The notes under the pieces are model-generated. The model made no database searches and was not told the origin of the DNA. It was given only the letters and a program-made list of their open reading frames with translations. The position numbers and the translations under genes are program-made. This document shows positions 24,301 through 31,969 of a DNA stretch of 31,969 nt, in pieces. The first letter of the stretch is position 1, and every line of letters begins with the position of its first letter. Source of the DNA: CAYSSG01 sp964433635 (GTDB taxonomy: Bacteria; Atribacterota; Phoenicimicrobiia; Phoenicimicrobiales; Stramentimicrobiaceae); assembly GCA_964433635.1 (NCBI GenBank), contig CAYSSG010000022.1, positions 1 through 31,969 on the forward strand, written 5' to 3'.

Positions 24301-24972
24301 TTATTTCTGATTTGTTCGTTCCAGGTAGGTACAATAGGCAGAACCTGTTTCGGTAATAATAATTTCTTCATCCTGTTTTCTAATAAACTTCAGGTATTGC
24401 AGTATTTCCAGAATCGCTTCTGATTCTTTTTCATCAATTCCGATTTCTCCAGCCAGTTCTCCGAATATCTCCCTGGTGACATAGTGTCTTTCATAAATCT
24501 CAAATAAAATATCTTTACTATGCTGAACTAAAAAATGATTGGCAAAAAGAAATAACCATTTAATACTGTCTTTTTTCGCCTTTTTGAATCGTTCAATGGT
24601 ATTAGCAATAGCTTCCTCACGGAGTTTTTCCTCTTCCTTTTCAATGCTTATCTTTTCCATCCAGGCCATCACCGTACCGGATATCAATTCCTGGAATTTC
24701 TGTTCATCCTTAAAGATTTCCGGTATCTCCCGATTTTTTTGCAGTGGACCGGCAGAGCCAAACAGATAACGATTGATATGCTGATCAAGATAATGATAGA
24801 TATCTTCCTGAAATAGAAAAATAGCACAGAATGAACAGATAAAGAACAGGCCTACCCAGGAATTTGTCAGTTCAGCCCATCCACCTCCACTAGGCCACCA
24901 TATTATTGCCAGAAATAAACAGATTAATATTAAGATACCGTAAGGCAGTACGGTCAAAATTTCTTTTCGCAT
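24301..24972 (-). CDS. Unknown membrane protein with cytosolic helical domain
   Basis: 223 residues. Two transmembrane helices lie near the N-terminus (about 7-26 and 38-56: ILTVLPYGILILICLFLAII; WVGLFFICSFCAIFLF), and a cytosolic part follows. This contains a long charged helix (EKISIEKEEEKLREEAIANT) and a region resembling a winged-helix fold (YVTREIFGELAGEIGIDEKE; ILQYLKFIRKQDEEIIITE). No family recognised. AGGAAA before the ATG supports the start. It is upstream of the AKR-ferredoxin gene on the same strand and could be a membrane-bound sensor or regulator, which is a guess. Confidence 0.7.
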   Translation of the reverse strand: MRKEILTVLPYGILILICLFLAIIWWPSGGGWAELTNSWVGLFFICSFCAIFLFQEDIYHYLDQHINRYLFGSAGPLQKNREIPEIFKDEQKFQELISGTVMAWMEKISIEKEEEKLREEAIANTIERFKKAKKDSIKWLFLFANHFLVQHSKDILFEIYERHYVTREIFGELAGEIGIDEKESEAILEILQYLKFIRKQDEEIIITETGSAYCTYLERTNQK

Positions 24973-25013
24973 GGGAATTTCCTATATATATACTAGAAAA
25001 GTAAATATGACTG

Positions 25014-25535
25014 TTACTTCAATTCATCTAATACTTTTAGAATTGCCGGCAGATAAGCCGGTAAATCCTTTGGCGTGCGTGAAGTGACCAGGTGATGGTC
25101 TATGACCACTTCCCGGTCCAGATAATTGGCACCGGCATTAATCAGATCATCCTTGATGGCAAAAAAACAGGTCGCATCCTTATCATTTAATATACCTGCT
25201 GAAACGAGAACCCAACCGGCATGACAAATTGCAGCCACCAGTCCGTCTTTTTCAAATATTTTTCGTACGAAACTAAGTATTTTGGGATATCTGCGAAGGT
25301 GATCCGGGGCATATCCACCTGGAATAACAACACCAGCGAAATCTTCTGCTTTTGCTTCTTCGATGGATAAATCCGCTTCCACGGGATATTGGTATTTACT
25401 GTAATAGGTCTTCTTCTCCGGTCCTATAACTTTGACCTCATAACCAGCTTCTTTAAGCCGATAGTAAGGATACCACAACTCCGGGTCTTCATATAAATTT
25501 TCTGCCAGTATGGCTATTTTCTTGGCATTTTGCAT
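25014..25535 (-). CDS. DJ-1/PfpI-family protein
   Basis: 173 residues of the class I amidotransferase-like DJ-1/PfpI fold, with the nucleophile elbow AAICHAGWVLVSAG, the glutamate region ENLYEDPELWYPYYRL, and VVIPGGYAPDHLRR. The conserved end VTSRTPKDLPAYLPAIL matches intracellular protease/glyoxalase III-like members. Proposed functions range from deglycase or glyoxalase to protease; none can be assigned. The ATG at 25535 has GGAGG 8 bases upstream. It stands alone on the minus strand. Confidence 0.9.
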   Translation of the reverse strand: MQNAKKIAILAENLYEDPELWYPYYRLKEAGYEVKVIGPEKKTYYSKYQYPVEADLSIEEAKAEDFAGVVIPGGYAPDHLRRYPKILSFVRKIFEKDGLVAAICHAGWVLVSAGILNDKDATCFFAIKDDLINAGANYLDREVVIDHHLVTSRTPKDLPAYLPAILKVLDELK

Positions 25536-25553
25536 CTTTATATCCTCCCCCAA

Positions 25554-25826
25554 AACTCTTAAAACTTATATATGTATGATATTACCACAAATTGAAACTA
25601 ATAAAAAGACTTTATCTCTCCTCTTTTTCTTCACTTACTTTGAATGCTGATACAATTTCGAATTAGCTTCATTTGAGTTCCATTGAAAATATTTAACTAA
25701 ATAGCCTGTTATTGAATTTAATAGAGGCTTTTTTAGTTTATATGGTCATTTTGATCCGATTTTGAAAATAAGGAAAGCTATATTTTCATTTTTGGATTAT
25801 CTGCGGGTTTGGGAAGTTAAAAACTA
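25554..25826. other. Non-coding region with a terminator-like hairpin
   Basis: About 270 bases with stop codons in all frames. The AT-rich sequence contains a hairpin with a T-run (25703-25734). It may be the eroded end of an insertion element, but no transposase or inverted terminal repeats can be shown. Confidence 0.45.
25703..25734. terminator. Hairpin with T-run
   Basis: AGCCT (25703-25707) pairs with AGGCT (25725-25729), with partial extension inside the loop, followed by six T on the plus strand. On the minus strand it lies about 100 bases beyond the broken small gene and could end the isochorismatase transcript. Confidence 0.5.
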
Positions 25827-26108
25827 TTATTGAAATGGTCTGTTAATTCTTTCATTGCCATGTTTAAAATTACCGGTTATTTTAGCCATTAACAATTGTG
25901 CCTGCAGGGCATCTGCTTTGGCCATATCAGCTACAAACTTTTCACTTTCTTTTCATTTTAGAATCTTTGTCTGTTTACTGTTCCAATAAATAAATACTTT
26001 GTTTTCTTTTGCCACTCTATAGGAAAAAGGCTCTTCTTTAAGTTTATTTTGTATATCTATGTTACTCAACTGAGTAGCCCTCAAGTTCTTTATTAATAAC
26101 AGCTTCAT
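25827..26108 (-). pseudogene. Small conserved-looking gene interrupted by an in-frame TGA
   Basis: Reading from an ATG at 26108 that overlaps the isochorismatase stop (ATGA), the frame runs 93 codons to a TAA at 25827-25829, broken only by TGA at 25953-25955. Before it: SYRVAKENKVFIYWNSKQ; after it: KESEKFVADMAKADALQAQ and ITGNFKHGNERINR. Both halves read as one protein-like sequence in the same frame, and a single-base change (GGA to TGA, giving KGK) would restore it. I recall similar short hypothetical proteins ending in KxTGNFKxGNE, without a known function. It is most likely a recently inactivated gene; a sequencing error is possible. Selenocysteine decoding is unlikely because nothing suggests a redox enzyme. 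Confidence 0.6.
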
Positions 26109-26617
26109 TCACTAAAAATATCTTTGGTTAGTAAAACATGGATACCCTCTCGAGATAGTTTCTCATTCCATTCCTCAATCAGTTTCTGAGGATTAACCGT
26201 AAAGGTACTATGACCATCTTTAACTAAGATAACCTTATAGCCAGAGCTCAGCCCATCCAGGCAGGCAGCCTTGATACAGCCGTTGGTTACCAGGCCGGTA
26301 ACGATTAACGTTTTAATGCCTAAATTGGCCAATTCTTTTTTTATAGACTTTTCTTTAAAGATACTGCTATGTTCTTTATTCAAACATAGGTCATCGCTAT
26401 TCATACTTAAAGAAGGGTGTAGTTGCCAGTCTGCAGTGTTTTCTGAGAGGAAACTTTTATTGGTATGCCTTATAAATATTATGGGGATACTCTTTTCTCG
26501 AGATTTCTCAATTAAATAATTAATGTTAGAAAAGAGCTGTTCTTCATTAAATATTTTATTTTTCTTTTTAAATAGACCTTCTTGAACATCTATAATCAAT
26601 AGTGCAGCTGATTCCAT
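26105..26617 (-). CDS. Isochorismatase-like cysteine hydrolase
   Basis: 170 residues with the Asp-Lys-Cys triad of the family: Asp10 in LLIIDVQEG, Lys81 in CLNKEHSS, and Cys114 in VTGLVTNGCIKAACLDG with the typical cis-peptide before it. Members include isochorismatase, nicotinamidase and N-carbamoylsarcosine amidase; the small size and lack of an extra domain fit generic cysteine hydrolases, and the metal-binding residues of nicotinamidase are not evident. AGGAGG lies before the ATG at 26617. The broken small gene downstream overlaps its stop. Confidence 0.88.
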   Translation of the reverse strand: MESAALLIIDVQEGLFKKKNKIFNEEQLFSNINYLIEKSREKSIPIIFIRHTNKSFLSENTADWQLHPSLSMNSDDLCLNKEHSSIFKEKSIKKELANLGIKTLIVTGLVTNGCIKAACLDGLSSGYKVILVKDGHSTFTVNPQKLIEEWNEKLSREGIHVLLTKDIFSE

Positions 26618-26916
26618 TATTATTCCTCCTAAATAACTTCTACAGAATAAACTGTTTGAACATATTCCTTCGATAGAGGTTTAGTGCTTGAAAAACACCC
26701 TGCTGCTGTCTGCTGTCGTTAAATAACAGATTGGATAAAAAAAGAGTTGGGTGGAACTATATATTATTTAAATTCACAGATATTAAAGAATTGTACACCT
26801 ATGTTAAGCAGTATTTTCAATCGATGGACAACGCTTAGACTAAATAGTTGCCATTTTTTATAAGCACACTATATCTTCCTTTGAATAAACTATTAAATAT
26901 ATTTTTTTCTTAAAAG
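26618..26916. other. Non-coding boundary between core genes and the restriction-modification island
   Basis: About 300 bases with no credible frame. A short CTGCTGTCTGCTGTC run is at 26702-26717. The base composition becomes more AT-rich to the right. No attachment-site duplicate of the tRNA end was found here. Confidence 0.45.
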
Positions 26917-27693
26917 TTATTTGATATTTAAAATTCTATTTTGTGCAACTGCAACATATTTTTTACTTTTCTCGATCCCTATCCAATTTCTACCCAATTT
27001 CTTTGCGACCACTGCTGTTGTACCGCTACCTAAGAATGGATCTAACACCAAATCACCTTTATTTGAGGAAGCAATAATAATTCTTTTCAGCATTTCCTCC
27101 GGTTTTTGTGTAGGATGTAATGCTCTGCCATCTTTTCCATGTAACCTTTCTTTACCCTGCACCAAAGGTAATGCCCAAACATCTCTCATTTGTTTGAGTG
27201 CACCATCTCTTTGAGTTTCTGGATTGATTATTTTTAATTCGGAATAATTAAATATCCATTTTTTTCCCTTGACCGCCCAAATGACAAATTCGGTCGAGTG
27301 GGTAAAAACTCTTTTTGTCATGTTAGGCATCGCATTTGTTTTTTGCCAAACAATGACATTATTAATTTTGAAATCGAGTTTCTTCAGTACAATCATTACT
27401 TCTGCGAGATTGTGGTAGGTGCAAGAAATATAGATTGAACCATTATCTTTTAAAACTTTACGACAAGCTCTAATCCATTTACGAGTAAATTGCAGGTATT
27501 CGGGTTCAGCCATTTTGTCCCATTCTTCGTTAACCATATACCAATCACCGCCCGTTTTATTGCCTTTCCATTTCAGGCTATTTCCCGACAGGTTGTATGG
27601 TGGATCGGCAAAAATCAATTCAACTGATTTTTTGTCAATTTTTTCGTTTAGTATTTTAATACAATCACCTGTGTAAAGAGTGTTTGTTTTCAT
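26917..27693 (-). CDS. DNA adenine methyltransferase, beta class (DPPY first)
   Basis: 258 residues. The catalytic motif IV, FADPPYNLSG (Asp30-Tyr33), precedes the AdoMet-binding motif I LDPFLGSGTT (218-226), and ALHPTQKP lies between. This order defines the beta class of N6-adenine (or N4-cytosine) methyltransferases; DPPY rather than SPPY favours adenine. The ATG at 27693 has AAGG upstream and lies 5 bases after the restriction-enzyme stop, so it is the last gene of the restriction-modification operon. It probably methylates one strand of the asymmetric site cut by the neighbouring enzyme. No separate target-recognition domain is evident. Confidence 0.9.
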   Translation of the reverse strand: MKTNTLYTGDCIKILNEKIDKKSVELIFADPPYNLSGNSLKWKGNKTGGDWYMVNEEWDKMAEPEYLQFTRKWIRACRKVLKDNGSIYISCTYHNLAEVMIVLKKLDFKINNVIVWQKTNAMPNMTKRVFTHSTEFVIWAVKGKKWIFNYSELKIINPETQRDGALKQMRDVWALPLVQGKERLHGKDGRALHPTQKPEEMLKRIIIASSNKGDLVLDPFLGSGTTAVVAKKLGRNWIGIEKSKKYVAVAQNRILNIK

Positions 27694-27698
27694 TATTA

Positions 27699-29540
27699 TT
27701 ACCTTACTAATATTGATTTTTGCCATGAAGTAATTACATTTGGTATTTGTTCAATCCATTCTTCGGAATGAACTACATGGTTTGTTAAATCCAGAATCTG
27801 TTCGTATAAGTTCATAAGTTCGTCATGAGTGAACCTCTTGCCTTGTTTTTTAATTTCCAAAAGACTTTCCAATAATCTGGTAAATTGGTAAATACACAAA
27901 GGAATAATCTTTTGAGTTGCACCTTTATACCCGTATTTGATAGCTACCCAAAATGTTTCTATAGTATCTTGGTGAAGTCGGGGAGCAATGAAAAGACAGT
28001 AGGCAGATTTTCCAGTGTGCTTTTTTTCAAATTCGCGAACATGACGCATAACTGGTTGTCCCTCATTATACCATTGAGATCGATTTGTTAGCATTGTAAC
28101 TTCACAAACAGAATTAAATTTTTCATAGAAGCACTCAATATCCGGTTTATTGGCTGGAGCAGTAAATGTTGGAATGTTATCATCTCCGACAGGATAGTTG
28201 GGTTTTATTTCAAGGGCATCGTTTAAGGCATTAAGCGCAAGAGCGGATAATCTTTCAAGTTCAATGCTTTTCTTGTTAACCGACTTATGCATATTTTTAA
28301 GTGCGTTAATATATTCCTGGATTTTTGAAGTATTTTTAGATTCAAAATGTGTTTCCAGTTCTTGTAATTTTCGCCTATAAGTTCGTAATTTCTCGATATA
28401 TCCCTTTAACATTTCTGTGTTCAATTTTTCTATATTTTGAACTTGAAAAGAAGGGATTTTCCCCTTCTTTAATTTCAAATCTTTAATGTAATTTTGGATA
28501 TCAATATTAAGGTTGGCTGCTATTCTTTCTAATTGCTCTTTTGTTTCCCAAGGCAATACCGGTTGTCTAAGATCGGATAGATATTCAATATATTGTTCAG
28601 CAGTTTCAAATTTCAAAGGAGCGGCATTATCTATAGATAGCAATCTTTTCAATTCAATTAGTCGTCTTGGTTCTAAATCAACATAAAATCCTCCACCTCT
28701 GATATGTACAAATCTTGTTAATCTAAAATATCTGATAGCGTTATCGCCATAATCCTTAAGATTGTTTAAAAGTTTATCTATTTCGCTATTTTTGTCGGTT
28801 TCGATATTGGTTTTCAAAAATGATTCCGCAAACCTTTTTCTAAAAGCGTCTCTGAATGCCTTTTTACTCTTATCATCTTTTTGTGAACGAATGCCTGTGC
28901 GATATTCAATTAACTTTCTCGCTTGTTGGTTAATATTTTTATAATTGATAAGCGTTGGGGCAAATAAGGTAAATTCATCCTTACTAATCCCAATAGGTTC
29001 ATTTCCAACTTTTTCCCAAAGCTTATTCGCTTCATTGATTAAGTGTAGACTTCCAATAAAAGGCTTGATATTGAAGCCGTCATTTTCAGAAAATGTCCTG
29101 TTGGCAGGATTGGGTAATTGCCATTTTATAAAGTGAATGAAAAATAGCTTCCCTAAGTCATAATCTTCTGAAAGAAAATATTTACCTAGTGGTGTTATTT
29201 TTACACTCTCTGCCAAATTTTTCGCAATGCACAAGCCCATTTTGTTCATAGGTGCAACAGAAGTTCTACCACGCATTGCGGGATCTTCATAATTTTGGGC
29301 AACAAATATTTCTTTTGCCACATTAAAAGGTATTTCTCTTTCAATATCATCGAAGTATTCTTCCTGTTCTTTTGTTAAATCAGTAGGTTTATAAAGTTTA
29401 TTTTGAATCAATAGAATTTGATATTTTTTTTGATTTTCAAAATTGAATGGTAGGCCATCCAGCTGTTTAAGAACATCAAGGAAATTCCGCAATCTTTCGG
29501 GATTTCTAACAGTTGTTGAAATTGACCAAGGTTTTTTCAT
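27699..29540 (-). CDS. AlwI-type type IIS restriction endonuclease
   Basis: 613 residues. The N-terminus KPWSISTTVRNPERLRNFL is the signature opening of the AlwI family, type IIS enzymes and nickases that recognise short asymmetric sites such as GGATC or GAGTC. A long helical middle region is followed, at residues 466-500, by a likely PD-(D/E)XK-type catalytic core: PDIECFYEKFNSVCEVTML (Asp467, Glu469, Glu480) and EGQPVMRHVREFE. The recognition sequence is not predictable from this. It begins 2 bases after the RadC-methyltransferase stop and is followed by a second methyltransferase 5 bases on, a typical restriction-modification operon. Codon use is AT-rich compared with the rest of the window, in keeping with horizontal acquisition. 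Confidence 0.8.
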   Translation of the reverse strand: MKKPWSISTTVRNPERLRNFLDVLKQLDGLPFNFENQKKYQILLIQNKLYKPTDLTKEQEEYFDDIEREIPFNVAKEIFVAQNYEDPAMRGRTSVAPMNKMGLCIAKNLAESVKITPLGKYFLSEDYDLGKLFFIHFIKWQLPNPANRTFSENDGFNIKPFIGSLHLINEANKLWEKVGNEPIGISKDEFTLFAPTLINYKNINQQARKLIEYRTGIRSQKDDKSKKAFRDAFRKRFAESFLKTNIETDKNSEIDKLLNNLKDYGDNAIRYFRLTRFVHIRGGGFYVDLEPRRLIELKRLLSIDNAAPLKFETAEQYIEYLSDLRQPVLPWETKEQLERIAANLNIDIQNYIKDLKLKKGKIPSFQVQNIEKLNTEMLKGYIEKLRTYRRKLQELETHFESKNTSKIQEYINALKNMHKSVNKKSIELERLSALALNALNDALEIKPNYPVGDDNIPTFTAPANKPDIECFYEKFNSVCEVTMLTNRSQWYNEGQPVMRHVREFEKKHTGKSAYCLFIAPRLHQDTIETFWVAIKYGYKGATQKIIPLCIYQFTRLLESLLEIKKQGKRFTHDELMNLYEQILDLTNHVVHSEEWIEQIPNVITSWQKSILVR

Positions 29541-29542
29541 AA

Positions 29543-31348
29543 TTATTTCGTGACCTTACAATAAAAAACTCTCTCGGTGTGCCCGTCTGTATTGCTTTTA
29601 CCGGTTGTATAAGCTTTGTAATCTCTTTCAAAAATATCCACATCACCCCGAGATTTTAAAATATTTACTATTTGTTCATCGTTAATTCTGGCATTTGATC
29701 TTCCATCTTTAGATTTGCCAGTATTGTTGTAGGATAATAATATATGCTTGCAATTTGAATTTGTTATTAAATCGCTGAAGGTCTTAGCCGCTGATTGCAA
29801 ACAATACTTACTTTTGATATGTGAACGATCCATTTTTTTTGCCTTACCATACACAATCGGCTTTTCCCAAATAGCAAGATTTTCTAAAAGGTGATAAGCA
29901 TCTGAATATTGTCGTGAATTGTAAGGCGGATCGATGTATAAAACATCACAATTTATTTTTCTGATAAGCTGATTAGCATCTTCATTATATACTTCATTAT
30001 TTATATTATTTTCCGCTTCAAAATCTGGTACTAAAAGTCGTAAGGGTTGAATTATGTCTAGTTTTTTACGGAAGGCATCATAGTGACCAACGGTATTTGC
30101 TACTTTATCCACTGCATAAAGTAATGAAGCAATTAAAATTGTTTTTTCATCTTCATTCTCGCTCAACTCATTTATTTTTTCTCTAATTACACCAATTTTT
30201 CTTGCATTTTTTAAAGTAAAATATGTATTACCAAAATTTTTTGAAAAATAATTATCTTCTGTTGTTTCTAACTCATTGAGTATATTTATCTTGAATCTTA
30301 TATCCTCAAAATTTATTTTTGAAGTACCTAAAAATGCTTTTAGCGGTATAAAATTACTAGCCAAAAAATCATTGGCAATAATTTTTATGTTTTTTTCATT
30401 AAATCGTTCCGCAACAACTCCTGTTCCTGCAAAAATATCACAAAAAACATTAAATCCATTACATTTTTCTTTCACGATATCTTCAATAAATCCAAGTAGC
30501 TTATATTTATTACCCAGATAGCGTCTATTTTGTAATTGAAAACGGTCAGATCTTATCCTGCTTCCAGAATAAAAGTACGTTTTATGTATTTTTTTTATCG
30601 TTGGTACATAGCTTGGTTGTTTGGTTTCAAGTAGGTCAAAAAGTGAATGTTGCACCCCGTCTGACACATAGTATATCATTTCCGTCTGTGTTGAAAGAAA
30701 AATGCTGTAAGTGTCATCTTCACTAACGATAATAAAATCGATAACACTTACACCCATAATCTTACCAGCCTCAATAATTTTATCTATTACTTCAATATCA
30801 TACTCACTTGGCTCAACATCGCCTGACGGGTGATTATGTAAAAGTAAAACTCCTGCCGCTCGTAATTCAACAGCGGGGCCAAATATCTCCCGCGGATGAA
30901 TTAAACTTTTATTAAGCGTTCCAATTGAAATAATTTCCTTTTTTATTAAAGAATTTCGGGCATTCAGATATAGGCAAACTAAATATTCTTTTTTCTTATT
31001 TCTAATTTCAGAAGTAAGGGAAACTGCATCTTGCGCAGATAATATAATATTATCTTTTGGTCCAAGTTCTTCATGAAATCTTTTGAACAATGCAAGAGCC
31101 GAAACAATTTGCAGTGCTTTTGCTTTTCCAATTCCTGGAATCTCTAAGAGATCATCAACAGCGATATCTAAAAATTTGTTACTAAATCTTTTGATTATTT
31201 GCTCGGAAAGTTGTTTAACATTTTTCCCTTTAATTCCACTACCAAGCAAAATAGATAAAAGCTCACTTTTTGAAAGTGCATCCGGGCCTTTTTCTAAAAA
31301 TTTTTCTCTTGGTCGGTCAATCGGTGGAGTGTCTTTTAGCTTTACCAT
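29543..31348 (-). CDS. RadC fused to an alpha-class (D12/Dam-like) DNA adenine methyltransferase
   Basis: 601 residues in one uninterrupted frame. Residues 1 to about 225 are a complete RadC: RPREKFLEKGPDALSKSELL, helix-hairpin-helix IPGIGKAKALQ (70-80), and the JAMM metalloprotease-like site with Glu138 and HNHPSGDVEPSEYD (His171, His173, Ser181, Asp184). A linker of about 45 residues follows. Residues from about 275 are an alpha-class adenine methyltransferase: RRYLGNKYKLLGFIE, motif I DIFAGTGVVAERF (FAGTG 306-310) and motif IV YIDPPYNSRQYSDAYH (Asp473-Tyr476). It is transcribed just before the AlwI-like nuclease. The methyltransferase should protect the host site; the RadC part, common on mobile islands, has no proven enzymatic role. 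AAGG before the ATG supports the start. Confidence 0.9.
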   Translation of the reverse strand: MVKLKDTPPIDRPREKFLEKGPDALSKSELLSILLGSGIKGKNVKQLSEQIIKRFSNKFLDIAVDDLLEIPGIGKAKALQIVSALALFKRFHEELGPKDNIILSAQDAVSLTSEIRNKKKEYLVCLYLNARNSLIKKEIISIGTLNKSLIHPREIFGPAVELRAAGVLLLHNHPSGDVEPSEYDIEVIDKIIEAGKIMGVSVIDFIIVSEDDTYSIFLSTQTEMIYYVSDGVQHSLFDLLETKQPSYVPTIKKIHKTYFYSGSRIRSDRFQLQNRRYLGNKYKLLGFIEDIVKEKCNGFNVFCDIFAGTGVVAERFNEKNIKIIANDFLASNFIPLKAFLGTSKINFEDIRFKINILNELETTEDNYFSKNFGNTYFTLKNARKIGVIREKINELSENEDEKTILIASLLYAVDKVANTVGHYDAFRKKLDIIQPLRLLVPDFEAENNINNEVYNEDANQLIRKINCDVLYIDPPYNSRQYSDAYHLLENLAIWEKPIVYGKAKKMDRSHIKSKYCLQSAAKTFSDLITNSNCKHILLSYNNTGKSKDGRSNARINDEQIVNILKSRGDVDIFERDYKAYTTGKSNTDGHTERVFYCKVTK

Positions 31349-31351
31349 TTT

Positions 31352-31534
31352 TTATTCCTTATTTAAATCATCAACTCCTACTTCAATCGCTTTGACTGTC
31401 TTTATTAGTGTTTCAAAAGTCAGGTTTTTTACTCCATCCGAGGGTTTGATAGTAATATTAAACGATAAATCCGTTAATTGAGTTACTTTTTCAATCAAGT
31501 GAATAGTTTTTTTGTAGCTCCTTCTGGTGTTCAC
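31352..31534 (-). pseudogene. Small ORF resembling the C-terminal half of an XRE-type regulator
   Basis: 60 codons from a GTG at 31534, ending 3 bases before the RadC-methyltransferase start. The end, GVKNLTFETLIKTVKAIEVG, closely resembles the last helices of Cro/C1 (XRE) helix-turn-helix proteins (typical: xxNPSFETLIKIAKALGVSLDEL). The expected recognition helix is missing or garbled (TDLSFNITIKPSD), and an ATG about 15 bases upstream opens a different short frame that stops early. This looks like a decayed controller protein of the restriction-modification operon; a genuine small leader protein is the alternative. Confidence 0.45.

Positions 31535-31969
<435 letters not shown>

Noticed and set aside
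25554..25826. Insertion sequence remnant
   Set aside because: The AT-rich stretch and hairpin are suggestive, but no transposase fragment, terminal inverted repeats or target duplication can be shown.
25953..25955. Selenocysteine reading of the in-frame TGA
   Set aside because: The context is a Lys-rich non-redox sequence, no Cys-type active site is expected there, and no SECIS-like hairpin was recognised; a point mutation is simpler.

Overview
This window comes from an AT-rich bacterial genome, most likely an anaerobe. It carries a molybdenum/tungsten cofactor operon, an aldo/keto reductase with two [4Fe-4S] motifs, NikR, a c-di-GMP riboswitch array and many clostridia-like family members. 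Gene style and the small dispersed palindromes would fit an uncultured lineage such as Atribacterota, but no marker in the window settles this. A run of 100 N shows that this is a scaffolded, probably metagenomic, assembly.

Layout. 1-813: 5' part of a surface lipoprotein with Ig/cadherin-like repeats (TTG start, minus strand). 1553-2305: HAD hydrolase (plus). 2337-8765 (minus): a tight cofactor operon in the order moeA, moeA fused to a periplasmic-binding-like domain, moaA, moaC fused to MOSC, mogA/moaB-type, and a LysE-type translocator. 9274-10260: lipoate-protein ligase. 10528-12355: two convergent EamA-type transporters. 12403-16949 (minus): cysteine synthase, two unknown single-pass membrane proteins, a sirtuin, a YchF-like GTPase and NikR. 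17322-18611: at least two tandem c-di-GMP-I riboswitch aptamers leading into a C39-like papain-fold lipoprotein and a small protein. 18783-20403: a MoaD/ThiS-like sulfur carrier downstream of rarA. 20634-23220 (plus): a two-domain nitrilase-superfamily protein coupled to a lipid kinase. 23249-26617 (minus): aldo/keto reductase-ferredoxin fusion, an unknown membrane protein, a DJ-1/PfpI protein, an isochorismatase-like hydrolase and a broken small gene. 26917-31534 (minus): a restriction-modification island next to a tRNA-Pro gene that runs off the window end.

How the parts work together. MoaA and MoaC make cyclic pyranopterin, the MogA-type protein adenylates molybdopterin, and the two MoeA proteins insert the metal. 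The MoaD-like protein at 18783 could be the sulfur carrier for molybdopterin synthase, although no moaE is present here. In the last region an AlwI-type restriction enzyme is encoded between two adenine methyltransferases of different classes. One of these is fused to a complete RadC (HhH plus JAMM) module, which is the most unusual architecture in the window. A 30-bp element containing a perfect 7-bp-stem palindrome occurs four times; three copies lie 5-9 nt upstream of start codons (both moeA genes and the sirtuin). There the hairpin sits between a Shine-Dalgarno-like purine tract and the start codon.
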